From positions 34,505-98,504 of the forward strand of contig JAEWGM010000041.1 of NCBI GenBank assembly GCA_023388315.1: 64,000 nucleotides of DNA. The letters are read 5' to 3'. The DNA is from Bacteroidota bacterium (lineage in GTDB: Bacteria; Bacteroidota; Bacteroidia; Bacteroidales; Dysgonomonadaceae). Below the pieces are notes generated by a model. The model made no database searches. It was not told the origin of the DNA and saw only the letters and a program-made list of their open reading frames with translations. Below are positions 33,888 to 42,690 of this stretch, in pieces. The stretch's first letter is position 1; every line of letters begins with the position of its first letter. The translations under genes and the position numbers were made by a program.

Positions 33888-33972
33888 AAAGTTTTTACCT
33901 TTCAGGTATAACTTTACTAAAAATTAAACACACATACTGCATTAATTGATATAATCTCTATTATACACACTT

Positions 33973-34542
33973 CTAAGTTACATCCGCTATCATCATTCGC
34001 TTCCATTTAAAATATCCGAACACCGAAATAACGGAATAAATGGCGAAAAGAAGAATGGTGGCGATGTGCATTCCCTTCCAAATATACAATCCGCACGAAA
34101 CCACATTCACCACAAACCAAATGCCCCATTGTTCAATGTATTTGTGCGCCAACATCCACATTCCCAGAATGCTGAGCGTGGTGGTAAAACTGTCGCCGTA
34201 AGGCACCGGGCTATCAGTAAAGCGGATGAGGATAAACGCGATGAGGGTGAAAAGCGCCACGCCCGCCAACAAAAGCGGAACGATAAACCGGGTGGGGGTG
34301 TGACTGATGCGGCTTTCCGCTTCGTTCGATTTTCTTCGGGTCCACATAATCCAGCCGTAGGCGCTCGCGATGAGGTAATACACGTTGATGCCCATATCGG
34401 CATAAAATTTGGATTGATAGAAAATAACAATGTAAATCACCGGCATTATCACGCCAAACAGCCACAGCCATTTGTTGGCTTTGTACTCCAAATAAAGATA
34501 AATGAGGCCGATGACGGCGCCGATGATTTCCAAACTTTCCAT
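33973..34542 (-). CDS. pnuT: PnuC-family vitamin transporter, probably thiamine (PnuT)
   Basis: A 189-residue polytopic membrane protein of the PnuC fold. The N-terminal GAVIGLIYLYLEYKANKWLW and the central YADMGINVYYLIASAYGWIMW (the W/Y-rich ligand region) are characteristic. PnuC proteins are facilitators for nicotinamide riboside, riboflavin or thiamine; here the gene follows a TonB-dependent receptor controlled by a TPP riboswitch, so thiamine is the likely substrate (context inference). Trapping would be by phosphorylation, and a thiamine pyrophosphokinase gene lies elsewhere in the window (24277-24900). A terminator lies downstream at 33536-33569. Confidence 0.82.
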   Translation of the reverse strand: MESLEIIGAVIGLIYLYLEYKANKWLWLFGVIMPVIYIVIFYQSKFYADMGINVYYLIASAYGWIMWTRRKSNEAESRISHTPTRFIVPLLLAGVALFTLIAFILIRFTDSPVPYGDSFTTTLSILGMWMLAHKYIEQWGIWFVVNVVSCGLYIWKGMHIATILLFAIYSVISVFGYFKWKRMMIADVT

Positions 34543-34548
34543 ACGAAA

Positions 34549-34607
34549 ACCTTAAACGCTAAACCCTGAACGTTAAACCCTGAAACGTTAAACCCTAAAC
34601 GTTAAAC
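34549..34607. repeat. Degenerate short tandem repeat (cgttaaaccctgaa type)
   Basis: Units such as gctaaaccctgaac, gttaaaccctgaaac and gttaaaccctaaac fill the gap between the receptor and pnuT genes. Confidence 0.55.
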
Positions 34608-36839
34608 TTAAAAACTAACAGTTAACCGCGCCATAAAGTTGCGTGTGGCTTGCGGATAATACCCCACGTAATCAGCTGCCGTGTCGGTACTTCCCTCTCT
34701 GAAAAACGACTGCGAAGCATATCCGTTGGCCGAATATTCCGTTCCGAAAATATTGTTTACATAAAAATCGAGGCTGATAATGCCCAAGTTTGTCGGACGG
34801 AATGTGTATCCGGCGGTAAGGTTGCTTACGAAATAGGCGTCGAGTGAACGACTGTCGCTTGACGTGTTATCCAAATATTGTTTGCCCACATATTTTCCCA
34901 AAAGCGCAAACCGCCACGCCGATGTGGGCGTGTATGCCAAGGATATCGCGCTCACCAAGTTGGGAGAATACGAGATGTCAGTTGAAGCGAACTCTTCGGT
35001 TTTTTGATCCACTACGTCCCAATTTTCGTCGTACACATCGTAATATGCCGTGTAGTTTTTGATTTTGTTGGTGCTGATGGTGGCATTGGCGTCCAAGCGC
35101 AGTTTGCCGGGCACGATGGGAATTCCGGCTTCCAGTTCGATTCCCGCGCGATAGCTGTTTTTCACGTTTTCCATCAGTTTATAACCGATATCGCTCAACC
35201 GTCCGGTTTGCACCAACTGGTTGTCGTAGAGCATATAATACAGGTTTGCGCCAAGGCGATAGCTGTTGCGGTCGAATTTATACCCAAGTTCAAAATCGTA
35301 CATTCGTTCGGGTTTCACTTCGTGCGGTACGTTTCCTTTTTTGGCGTCTTTCAAGTCGGCGCGAAGCGGTTCGCGGTTTCCAACCGATACGGATCCGTAA
35401 ATCCTGTTCCAGGGATTGAAATTGTAGAACGCCCCGGCTTTCGGATTGAAAAAGTTGTACTTGAAGTCGTCCGTCAAATCCACAAAGTCGTCATCCGTTC
35501 CCGTGAATTTATATGTTAAAAAACGTCCTTGCACATCGCCGAAAACAGAAAGTTTCTCGTTTATCTGGTATTCTGCTTTCATAAAGAGATTTATCTCCGA
35601 TTTTTTGCCGTTGTTGTCATACCATTTGGCATCGGGCGCAATGTTCTGATTGTATTTCACCCACGGCAGGTAGCCAAAGTGGTCGCCATCGTAGAAACTA
35701 TACATCGCGCCGCCTTGAATATGCCAGGCGTTGCGGTGATAGGTGAGACCCACGTTTGCCACATAGAAATGATTTTCCATTAATTTGCGGCGGACAACAT
35801 CGGATTTAGTGTAGGTTACGCCGTCAATCACTTGCGGGTCAAACCCGAATTTGGATTTCAGGTTTTGATCCGTCTTGTAGTTTTCATAATAACCGTATCC
35901 GTAGTTGTAGCTTAAATTAGCGTTCATATCGAGATAATCGGTCAAGTTGCGGGTGAAAATCATTTGCGCGATATCGGAATAATAATTATCCGAATCATCG
36001 TGGTAATAAAGTGTATTTCCCGCGTCATCCTTATATTTTCCAGTAGGATTGTAGCGCCGTCCGTATTTTTCAATTTCATCTGCTGTTACACCTTCCCATG
36101 TAATTCCCGTTTTTTGTCGGCCGCGAAGATAAACCAAACGAAGTAATTGTCGGTCGCTATAGTGCGAGAGTGCCGCGTAGAGATTGTTGTGGTTCACAAA
36201 TCCGTTGCGGATGTAGCCGTCGCTGCGGATGTAGGAATATCGCGCGTCAAACGAAAGCCCATTCGATAAAATGCCTGTTCCGGCGGCAATGGTAGATGAA
36301 AACGTGTTGTAGCTGCCCACAGCCGTTGAGGCTTCTCCATAGGCTTGTGAACGCCCGCCGGCGGTTTGCAACGAGAGGCTTGCGCCAAATGCCGAGCCGC
36401 CATTGGTGGATGTTCCCACGCCGCGTTGCAATTGCACGCTTTGCAGCGAGTTGGAGAGGTCGGGCAGGTTCACCCAATATACCTCCGAACTTTCGGGATT
36501 GTTGAGCGGCATGCCGTTCAATGTAACGTTGATGCGCGTTGCATCTGTTCCTCGAATTCTGAAGGCCGTGTTGCCTACGCCCGTTCCGCCTTCGGTGAAC
36601 GCCACTACCGATGGCAGTGTTTGCAGCACCATGGGCAAGTTGTTTGCGGCATTTTCTTTTTTGAGTTCCACGGCCGACACGTTGCTATAGGCCATGGGTG
36701 TGCGCTGTCCGGCGCGTGTGGCGGAAACCACCACTTCTTCCAGTTGTACGTTTTTTAGACTGTCCGCCTGCGTATCGGCTTGCGCGAACATAGTTAGATG
36801 AAGAGCCAAAAGCCCTACTAAAATTAAAACCTTTTTCAT
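34608..36839 (-). CDS. TonB-dependent outer membrane receptor, probably for thiamine
   Basis: A 743-residue receptor with a signal peptide, a TonB-box-like EEVVVSATR (about residues 34-42), a plug domain (RIRGTDATRINVTLNGMPLNNP; QRGVGTSTNGGSAFG) and a 22-strand barrel ending with a terminal Phe (LTVSF). It lacks the carboxypeptidase-like N-terminal extension and any SusD partner, so it is a simple small-ligand receptor. Transcription passes through the TPP riboswitch and terminator just upstream, which points to thiamine or its phosphates as ligand. pnuT follows in the same transcript. Confidence 0.88.
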   Translation of the reverse strand: MKKVLILVGLLALHLTMFAQADTQADSLKNVQLEEVVVSATRAGQRTPMAYSNVSAVELKKENAANNLPMVLQTLPSVVAFTEGGTGVGNTAFRIRGTDATRINVTLNGMPLNNPESSEVYWVNLPDLSNSLQSVQLQRGVGTSTNGGSAFGASLSLQTAGGRSQAYGEASTAVGSYNTFSSTIAAGTGILSNGLSFDARYSYIRSDGYIRNGFVNHNNLYAALSHYSDRQLLRLVYLRGRQKTGITWEGVTADEIEKYGRRYNPTGKYKDDAGNTLYYHDDSDNYYSDIAQMIFTRNLTDYLDMNANLSYNYGYGYYENYKTDQNLKSKFGFDPQVIDGVTYTKSDVVRRKLMENHFYVANVGLTYHRNAWHIQGGAMYSFYDGDHFGYLPWVKYNQNIAPDAKWYDNNGKKSEINLFMKAEYQINEKLSVFGDVQGRFLTYKFTGTDDDFVDLTDDFKYNFFNPKAGAFYNFNPWNRIYGSVSVGNREPLRADLKDAKKGNVPHEVKPERMYDFELGYKFDRNSYRLGANLYYMLYDNQLVQTGRLSDIGYKLMENVKNSYRAGIELEAGIPIVPGKLRLDANATISTNKIKNYTAYYDVYDENWDVVDQKTEEFASTDISYSPNLVSAISLAYTPTSAWRFALLGKYVGKQYLDNTSSDSRSLDAYFVSNLTAGYTFRPTNLGIISLDFYVNNIFGTEYSANGYASQSFFREGSTDTAADYVGYYPQATRNFMARLTVSF

Positions 36840-36895
36840 TTACGTTGAGTTTAAAAATTGAATAAATAAAAAAGGGGAATATGTTTAAGAGAAAT

Positions 36896-36929
36896 ACCAA
36901 AAAAATAAAGCCACAGTTGTGTGAGCTTT
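36896..36929 (-). terminator. Riboswitch expression-platform terminator
   Basis: On the minus strand aaagc-caca / tgtg-gcttt (loop caac) is followed by a T-run, directly after the TPP aptamer and about 55 nt before the receptor ATG. TPP-dependent transcription termination is the likely mechanism. Confidence 0.65.
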
Positions 36930-36937
36930 GCCTTTTT

Positions 36938-37010
36938 TTCCCTACGCCGGCATTATCCGGATCAGGTTATGGGTATGATCTCAGCCCGTAATTTTGAGGC
37001 ACCCCTGTTG
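36938..37010 (-). promoter_or_regulatory. TPP riboswitch (THI element) aptamer
   Basis: Minus-strand motifs occur in canonical order: caggggtgcc, gggctgagat, acccataacctgatccgg, and taatgccggcgtaggga. These are the conserved pieces of the thiamine pyrophosphate aptamer. It precedes the thiamine receptor/pnuT operon and should reduce its expression when TPP is plentiful. Confidence 0.93.
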
Positions 37011-37021
37011 TTTTGAAAGAA

Positions 37022-37029
37022 CAAAGATA
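37022..37029 (-). promoter_or_regulatory. Promoter -7 box of the thiamine operon
   Basis: The minus strand reads tatctttg, exact TAnnTTTG, placing the transcript start right at the 5' edge of the aptamer. Confidence 0.65.
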
Positions 37030-37314
37030 ATACTTTTTTGTTCAGCAACGGCAAGGATGGGGCGTTTTTTAACGAAAAGCTTTCTGGTATTTGCGGAGGG
37101 ATGCTTTATTTATTTCTACATTTCGGTACAATCTACAAAGATGTTGCTACGCTATGGCAAGGGGTTTGGTGATTTAAGTCGCAGCGCGCCGACAATTTTT
37201 TATCAGTAGAATCCCCAATAAATGAAAATTGCGCCTGAAATGGCGTTATTGTGTAATTTTATTTGTAATTTCGTTATTTGAAATCAAAACAGTTTCTTAG
37301 TTTCAACCGAATGT
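37030..37314. other. Gap upstream of the Rsh gene, nothing recognised
   Basis: No convincing gene, hairpin or exact promoter box was found. A 71-codon frame (36994-37209) overlaps the riboswitch region and has no family features. Confidence 0.4.
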
Positions 37315-39600
37315 ATGAGCGACGAAGAAAAATTGGCAGCTGAAGAGCAAATGATCGAAGATGAGTTTCAGGCTCTGATAACCGATTATCTCAACTCAAA
37401 TCACCGCCGTAAAGTGGAGATTATTACTCGTGCATATAATATGGCAAAAGAGGCGCACAAAGGCGCGCGCCGCCGTTCGGGCGAGCCGTATATTATGCAC
37501 CCACTTGCCGTGGCGCGAATTGTATCGAAAGAAATGGGGCTGGGTTCCACTTCCATTTCGGCTGCTTTGTTGCACGATGTGGTAGAAGACACCGACTACA
37601 CGGTGGAAGACCTCAGGGTGATGTTCGGCGAAAAAATCGCGCAAATTGTGGACGGGCTCACAAAAATTTCCAGCGGAATGTTCGGCGAAAACGTATCGGC
37701 GCAAGCCGAGAATTTCCGCAAACTGTTGCTCACAATGTCAGAAGACATCCGCGTTATCCTCATCAAAATTGCCGACCGCCTTCACAATATGCGCACGCTG
37801 GCATCTATGACACCCGCCAAGCAATTTAAAATCACCGGCGAAACCATGTACATTTACGCGCCGCTGGCGCATCGGTTGGGGCTATTCGCCATTAAAACCG
37901 AGTTGGAAGAGCTCAGCTTTAAATATGAGCATCCCGAGGCCTTTGAAGAACTCACTCAAAAAATTGCTGAAACCGCGCCCGAACGAAATAAAATTTACGA
38001 ACATTTTGCTGTTCCCGTCATCAAGGCGCTCGACACCATGAACATTGAGTACGAAATGCGTGCCCGTGTGAAATCGGTGTATTCCATATGGAACAAGATG
38101 CAAAGCAAGGGCATTGACTTTAGCGAAGTGTATGACCTGTTTGCCGTGCGCATTATTTTTGAAGTCTTTCCCGGAATGGACGAGAAAAAACAATGTTGGG
38201 ATATCTATTCCGCCATTACCGATATTTACAAACTTCGTCCCGACCGCATCCGTGACTGGGTAAGTCATCCAAAAGCTAATGGTTATCAGGCACTTCATCT
38301 CACGGTGATGGGCCCCGACGGAAAATGGATTGAAATTCAAATACGCAGCCGCCGCATGGATGATATCGCCGAAAAAGGGTTCGCGGCGCACTGGAAATAC
38401 AAGGAAAATAGGGTAGAGGAGGACAACGAACTTGAGAAATGGCTTAAAACCATTCAGGAGGTGTTGGCGAATCCCAATCCCAACGCCATCGATTTTCTCG
38501 ATACCGTGAAAATGAACCTCTTCGCTTCGGAAATTTTTGTTTTCACACCAAAAGGCGAAATCAAAACCTTGCCAATGGGCGCCACAGCGCTCGATTTTGC
38601 GTACAACATTCACACCCGCATTGGAGACCATTGTTTGGGCGCGAAAGTAAACCACACGCTGGTGCCATTGAGCCAAAAACTGCGCAGCGGCGACCAGGTA
38701 GAGATTCTCACATCGCAATCGGTTTATCCGCAACGCGAGTGGCTTAGTTTTGTTACCACGGCCAAAGCACGCACCAAGGTGGAAGCTTCTCTTCGCCGAC
38801 AACGGCGCCGAACGGTGGAAAAAGGACAAAAAATGCTTGAAGAGTTGTTTGATAATGAGCCCATTGATAACACTGTGTTGAATAAAATACAGAGTTATTA
38901 CAAAGCTGAGAAGAAAGACGACCTCTATTTTTTAATCGGAAATAACGATGTTATTCTGCCTGCCGATCGCAGCGTGTTTTTCAAGATGAAAACCGATGCT
39001 GAAAAACAAGACAATCTGTTTGTTCGATATATGAAGCAGGCGATGAATGTGATTAAGAAGTCGCCCAACGATGTGAAACCTCTCAACGGTGTAGAGAGTG
39101 AAGTTGAAGCCGTGCCGGCGGAAAAAGAAAATAAAAAGATTGACCGCAAAGCGGTTTTCCCTCTCAAAGAAGATGGGTTTAAAAAGAACTTTATTCCGGC
39201 TCCTTGCTGCAAGCCGCTGCCCGGCGACGATGTGTTTGGCTTTATTACCGATAAGGAAGAGGTGGAAGTACACAAACGTTCCTGTCAAACAGGGTTGAAG
39301 CTGAAATCTAATTTCGGCGACCGCATCATCGCGGTGCAATGGGGCGATTATCTTCAGTATTCTTTTCTCGCCTCTATCGTGTTCACGGGAATCGATCGGA
39401 TTGGCATTCTCAACCACATTCTCTCAAAACTATCGGAAGAAGTGGTTGTAAACATTCAAAGTGTCAATGTGTCGTCAAACGAAGGAATATTTGAAGGTGT
39501 TTTAAACGTACACGTGCACAGCGCCGAAGATGTGAATTCACTATGTGCCAAGATAGCAAAAGTGGACGGCGTTACCACCGTCCACAGATCTCTGATGTAA
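37315..39600 (+). CDS. rsh: Bifunctional (p)ppGpp synthetase/hydrolase (RelA/SpoT homolog)
   Basis: A 761-residue long Rsh protein. Domains in order: HD hydrolase (about 50-200; YIMHPLAVA, LLHDVVEDT, KIADRLHNM), ppGpp synthetase (about 240-350; VYSIWNKM, DLFAVRII, YQALHLTV, EIQIRS), TGS (about 405-465; FVFTPKGEIKTLPMGATALDFAY), a helical/conserved-Cys region (APCCKPLPGD) and a C-terminal ACT domain (about 685-760). The hydrolase motif HDxxED is intact, so both activities are expected. The protein sets the stringent response. It is monocistronic and converges on the next gene with a 23-bp gap. The start is ATG 37315; the ATG at 37311 is out of frame. Confidence 0.95.
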   Translation: MSDEEKLAAEEQMIEDEFQALITDYLNSNHRRKVEIITRAYNMAKEAHKGARRRSGEPYIMHPLAVARIVSKEMGLGSTSISAALLHDVVEDTDYTVEDLRVMFGEKIAQIVDGLTKISSGMFGENVSAQAENFRKLLLTMSEDIRVILIKIADRLHNMRTLASMTPAKQFKITGETMYIYAPLAHRLGLFAIKTELEELSFKYEHPEAFEELTQKIAETAPERNKIYEHFAVPVIKALDTMNIEYEMRARVKSVYSIWNKMQSKGIDFSEVYDLFAVRIIFEVFPGMDEKKQCWDIYSAITDIYKLRPDRIRDWVSHPKANGYQALHLTVMGPDGKWIEIQIRSRRMDDIAEKGFAAHWKYKENRVEEDNELEKWLKTIQEVLANPNPNAIDFLDTVKMNLFASEIFVFTPKGEIKTLPMGATALDFAYNIHTRIGDHCLGAKVNHTLVPLSQKLRSGDQVEILTSQSVYPQREWLSFVTTAKARTKVEASLRRQRRRTVEKGQKMLEELFDNEPIDNTVLNKIQSYYKAEKKDDLYFLIGNNDVILPADRSVFFKMKTDAEKQDNLFVRYMKQAMNVIKKSPNDVKPLNGVESEVEAVPAEKENKKIDRKAVFPLKEDGFKKNFIPAPCCKPLPGDDVFGFITDKEEVEVHKRSCQTGLKLKSNFGDRIIAVQWGDYLQYSFLASIVFTGIDRIGILNHILSKLSEEVVVNIQSVNVSSNEGIFEGVLNVHVHSAEDVNSLCAKIAKVDGVTTVHRSLM

Positions 39601-39623
39601 TTAAACTTTACTGTTTCGCGTTA

Positions 39624-40010
39624 TTATCTGCGCTTACGTTTGGACTTCTTCCCGAAAAACATCGATGACAGCCTTCTGGCACCAAATGCAAACACCGCCG
39701 GTTTGGCAAGACGCCAAGCAATACCGCCAATTTGCGGCAAGTTGGAGGTAATGATACCCAACCAAGGGTTGGATCGTTTGGTAACAAAAGGAGTAACTGA
39801 AGAAGAGGTGCCGGAAGAAAAATTATCTACCGTGTCGGCAAATTTCGATTTAATGGACGATGTAATACCCTTGGTAATCATCGATCCCCAATTGTCGTTA
39901 AAATACTGCAACTGGTAACTCAGCCTTTGGCCGGCAATAGTACGTTCTTCGCGCAGCCGTTTCTTCTCAAGTCGAAGTTCCTCTAAAGGGGTTAATTTAT
40001 ATGTTTTCAT
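39624..40010 (-). CDS. Hypothetical basic protein in the YtxH/holin-like cluster
   Basis: A 128-residue protein of unknown function with a charged N-terminus (LEELRLEKKRLREERT, likely helical), a Ser/Thr-rich middle, one weakly hydrophobic segment (GGIAWRLAKPAVFAFGARRL) and a very basic end (KKSKRKRR). It is the third gene of a tight leftward cluster (3 bp after the holin-like gene), an arrangement common in Bacteroidetes, where it is thought to belong to an envelope or stress module. No specific activity can be proposed. Confidence 0.65.
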   Translation of the reverse strand: MKTYKLTPLEELRLEKKRLREERTIAGQRLSYQLQYFNDNWGSMITKGITSSIKSKFADTVDNFSSGTSSSVTPFVTKRSNPWLGIITSNLPQIGGIAWRLAKPAVFAFGARRLSSMFFGKKSKRKRR

Positions 40011-40013
40011 ATT

Positions 40014-40385
40014 TTATTGAGTTTTATCGTCTTTGTCGTCTTTTGCCATAAGGAAGCGAACAACACTGTTTGTAACTAAATTTTTAAATGGCTTTCCGGC
40101 CAACATCAAAATGATTACAAATAAGACGGCAACCAAAGCAACAATTCCAAAACCACCCCAATCACTGTCAAGTACTTCGGCAAGATACAATCCCAGCGTT
40201 ATAAATACAAATAATAGTGCGAATAGTGCAGTGCCTGCAATTATCAAACTATATGTGATGACAGAGGAACCCAAACTGAGTTTTTCGTAAACCTCCAGTT
40301 TTCCGAGTTCAAGTGTGTCATTTATATAGTGTGATACATCATCCTTGATTTCCTCGAACAATGTACTTACTTTTTTTTCTTCCAT
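40014..40385 (-). CDS. Phage-holin-superfamily-like small membrane protein (PF07332 type)
   Basis: A 123-residue protein with an amphipathic N-terminal part (EEIKDDVSHYINDTLELGKLEVYEK) and two adjacent long hydrophobic helices (about 45-70 and 77-97). This is the pattern of the family annotated as phage holin family/Holin-X, which in Bacteroidetes is chromosomal and usually next to a YtxH protein. There are no phage genes around, so it is not evidence for a prophage. Role in the envelope unknown. Confidence 0.75.
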   Translation of the reverse strand: MEEKKVSTLFEEIKDDVSHYINDTLELGKLEVYEKLSLGSSVITYSLIIAGTALFALLFVFITLGLYLAEVLDSDWGGFGIVALVAVLFVIILMLAGKPFKNLVTNSVVRFLMAKDDKDDKTQ

Positions 40386-40411
40386 CGTTTCGGTAGAATT
40401 TAAGGATTTAA

Positions 40412-40654
40412 TTATTGTTTAGCGAGCTCTTTCTTTGCGATTTCAGCGATATCGTCAATGTCTTCTCTTAAATCTTGAACTTCGCTTTTGCCTCTGTAAA
40501 CGGCAGATTTTACGTTTGCTCTTACTTTGTCGGCAAATTCATTGGCTTGTTCCAACCATTCTTCTTTTTTGTCAGTACCCATAATGTAACCAACTGCAGC
40601 ACCTAAAGCGGCGCCAATACCTAAACCTAATAATAATTTTGCTTCTGATCTCAT
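40412..40654 (-). CDS. YtxH-domain protein
   Basis: An 80-residue protein with a glycine-rich N-terminal membrane segment (LLLGLGIGAALGAAVGYIMG) followed by a charged amphipathic helix (about 30-78), the YtxH/gas-vesicle-GvpP-like architecture. Homologs are general-stress or envelope proteins with unclear biochemistry. It is the first gene of the leftward three-gene cluster. Confidence 0.8.
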   Translation of the reverse strand: MRSEAKLLLGLGIGAALGAAVGYIMGTDKKEEWLEQANEFADKVRANVKSAVYRGKSEVQDLREDIDDIAEIAKKELAKQ

Positions 40655-41228
40655 ACTTTTTTGTTTTAAATTGTTAGTAGTTTGTATTATTTAAAAGTGG
40701 TTTCACTTGCATGAAATTTTTTCAAATTGTTTCAAGAAGTTTTACTTAATAATAAAACACATTACTTGCAAAAATGTTTTCACAGTTGACACATGAGTGA
40801 GGAAAAAGATGGATTTTAATGGATATTTTCAACTATGTGGTTTTAGGAGAGGAGTTTGTTAAATTAAACCACTATTGTCCGATAAAAAATAAAAATACCT
40901 TGAAAGTGTTTTCATTGCTATTTCTAAGTGCTTTACATTTGTCAGTGGTCCTGTTACAAAATAGATTTTCTCCACCAACTGGCGGATCAGAATGATAAAA
41001 CGAAAGGACACCAATGCTTTTGAGACCGTCCCTTCGTTTTATGTGGATGAAGCGAATTGCAATTCGCTTTTTAATTCAATTTTGATAAAGTCGTAAACCT
41101 ATAAGTAGTTGATTGCTAATGAGTAGTTCGTGGTTTAAGACGCATTCCATGCATATCTACCCGCCTGCGTTCTACCAACTTCTTGACTTCTTGACTTCTT
41201 GACTTCTTCTAACTTCTAACTTCTGAAT
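40655..41228. other. Intergenic gap, no gene seen; contains short tandem repeat and hairpin
   Basis: Low-GC sequence (40655-40900) upstream of the YtxH gene shows no exact TAnnTTTG box; repeated ttgaaac/gtgaaac motifs are present on the minus strand. A ctccaccaactggcggatc palindrome-like motif lies at about 40968-40986, a long hairpin follows at 40995-41042, and a cttcttgacttcttgacttc repeat is at about 41173-41222. Confidence 0.5.
40995..41042. terminator. Long hairpin, possible terminator of miaB
   Basis: ataaaacgaaaggac and gtcccttcgttttat pair over about 13 bp with one bulge. T-runs are short, so termination is uncertain; a structured RNA is an alternative. Confidence 0.4.
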
Positions 41229-42578
41229 CTAAATCAACTCCCCAAACAACGTTGCCGAAGTGAACCCCGTGATTCTCACTTTCACAAACTGCCCAATGCG
41301 AGAATCTTTTTTATCGAAAATAACCACTTTGTTTTGGTCGGTTCGGCCGAAAAGCTGTTCGCGCGAACGTTTTGAGAAACCTTCAATAAGCACTTCAAAT
41401 TCTTTGCCCACATCTTTTTCGTTGCTTTGGCGCGAAAGCTCCATTTGAAGATCGATGATTTCCTGCAAACGCCTGTTTTTGATTTCCTCGGGAACGTTGT
41501 CTTCCAGCTTTTTTGCGGCGTAAGTTCCCGGACGCTCCGAGTATTTGAACATAAACGCCGAATCGAAGCCCACTTCGCGCATCAGCGAGAGGGTTTCTTG
41601 GTGGTCTTCTTCCGTTTCGCCGTGGAAACCGCACATAATATCGGTAGATAATCCGCAACCGGGGATAATGCGCTTGATGGCATTGATGCGCTCCAAATAC
41701 CACTCGCGGTTGTATCTTCGGTTCATCATTTTTAGCATGCGCGAACTTCCCGATTGTACGGGCAAGTGAATATAATTGCACAAGTTCTTATATTTGGCAA
41801 TGGTTTCGAGTGTTTCGTCGTTCATATCCCACGGATGCGAAGTGGTGAAGCGGATGCGCATGTTTGGCGCTTCTTCGGCAACCATTGCCAATAGTTCGGC
41901 AAAACTGATGATTTTGTCACCGTCTTTAAATCGATACGAATTCACGTTTTGCCCCAACAAAACCGCTTCGCGAAAGCCTTTTTCGCGCATGTCGCGCAAT
42001 TCGTTAAGGATGCTTTCCGGTTCACGGCTACGCTCACGTCCGCGAGTGAAAGGCACAATGCAATAGGTGCAAAACTTATCGCACCCGCGCATAATGGAAA
42101 TGAAACCGGAGATGTTGGTACCGGGAAATTTTAACGGTATAACGTCTTTGTAGGTTTCTGTTTTCGATAACTCCACGTTCATCACTTTTTCGCCTTTTTC
42201 CGCCGCGCCCACAAGGTTAGGTAGGTCTAAATAAGCATCGGGGCCAATAACCATATCCACGTTGTGGTTGTCAATCAAGTCCGATTTCACGCGTTCGGCC
42301 ATGCAACCCAATACGCCCACAATGAGGTTGCCTTTGCGTTTTCTTTTCAACGAATTGAAATATTCCAAGCGCTGCAACACTTTTTGCTCGGCGTTTTCTC
42401 TGATGGAACACGTGTTTACGAAAATTGCGTCGGCCTCGCGGTCGTTATCGGTGAGGGCATAGCCATCCATTTCCATGATGGATGCAACTACTTCAGAATC
42501 CGATACATTCATTTGGCACCCGTATGTTTCGATAAAGAGTTTTTTATCGTTTGCTGTATTTTCTGTTGATGATGTCAT
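41229..42578 (-). CDS. miaB: tRNA-2-methylthio-N6-dimethylallyladenosine synthase
   Basis: A 449-residue radical-SAM methylthiotransferase. The N-terminal UPF0004 domain holds the first cluster cysteines (ETYGCQMNVSDSE, VNTCSIRENA, VLGCMAER). The radical-SAM CxxxCxxC is in RGCDKFCTYCIVPFTRGRERSR. A TRAM domain ends the protein (about 385-449). It adds methylthio to i6A37 in tRNAs reading UNN codons. A hairpin at 40995-41042 could be its terminator. The motif set fits MiaB rather than RimO or MtaB. Confidence 0.93.
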   Translation of the reverse strand: MTSSTENTANDKKLFIETYGCQMNVSDSEVVASIMEMDGYALTDNDREADAIFVNTCSIRENAEQKVLQRLEYFNSLKRKRKGNLIVGVLGCMAERVKSDLIDNHNVDMVIGPDAYLDLPNLVGAAEKGEKVMNVELSKTETYKDVIPLKFPGTNISGFISIMRGCDKFCTYCIVPFTRGRERSREPESILNELRDMREKGFREAVLLGQNVNSYRFKDGDKIISFAELLAMVAEEAPNMRIRFTTSHPWDMNDETLETIAKYKNLCNYIHLPVQSGSSRMLKMMNRRYNREWYLERINAIKRIIPGCGLSTDIMCGFHGETEEDHQETLSLMREVGFDSAFMFKYSERPGTYAAKKLEDNVPEEIKNRRLQEIIDLQMELSRQSNEKDVGKEFEVLIEGFSKRSREQLFGRTDQNKVVIFDKKDSRIGQFVKVRITGFTSATLFGELI

Positions 42579-42653
42579 TGTTTTGCTGTGTATGTTAATG
42601 CTGTGATTTCAACTTTAATAAAAGTTAAAACGTTAAATTAATTAGACAGAACG

Positions 42654-42684
42654 TTTGTAAACCGTTTTTGTTGTTCTATCTTTG
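42654..42684 (+). promoter_or_regulatory. Consensus promoter driving a candidate small RNA
   Basis: Exact TTTG (42654-42657), a 19-bp spacer and exact tatctttg (42677-42684). It is as good as the initiator-tRNA promoter, yet a terminator follows within 100 bp. Confidence 0.75.
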
Positions 42685-42690
42685 TTAGAA

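Noticed and set aside
37882..38829. 315-codon minus-strand frame opposite the Rsh gene
   Set aside because: Same reason: it is the antisense of conserved Rsh domains.
40014..40385. Holin-like gene as evidence of a prophage
   Set aside because: No structural, lysis or integrase genes are nearby; this family is chromosomal next to YtxH in Bacteroidetes.
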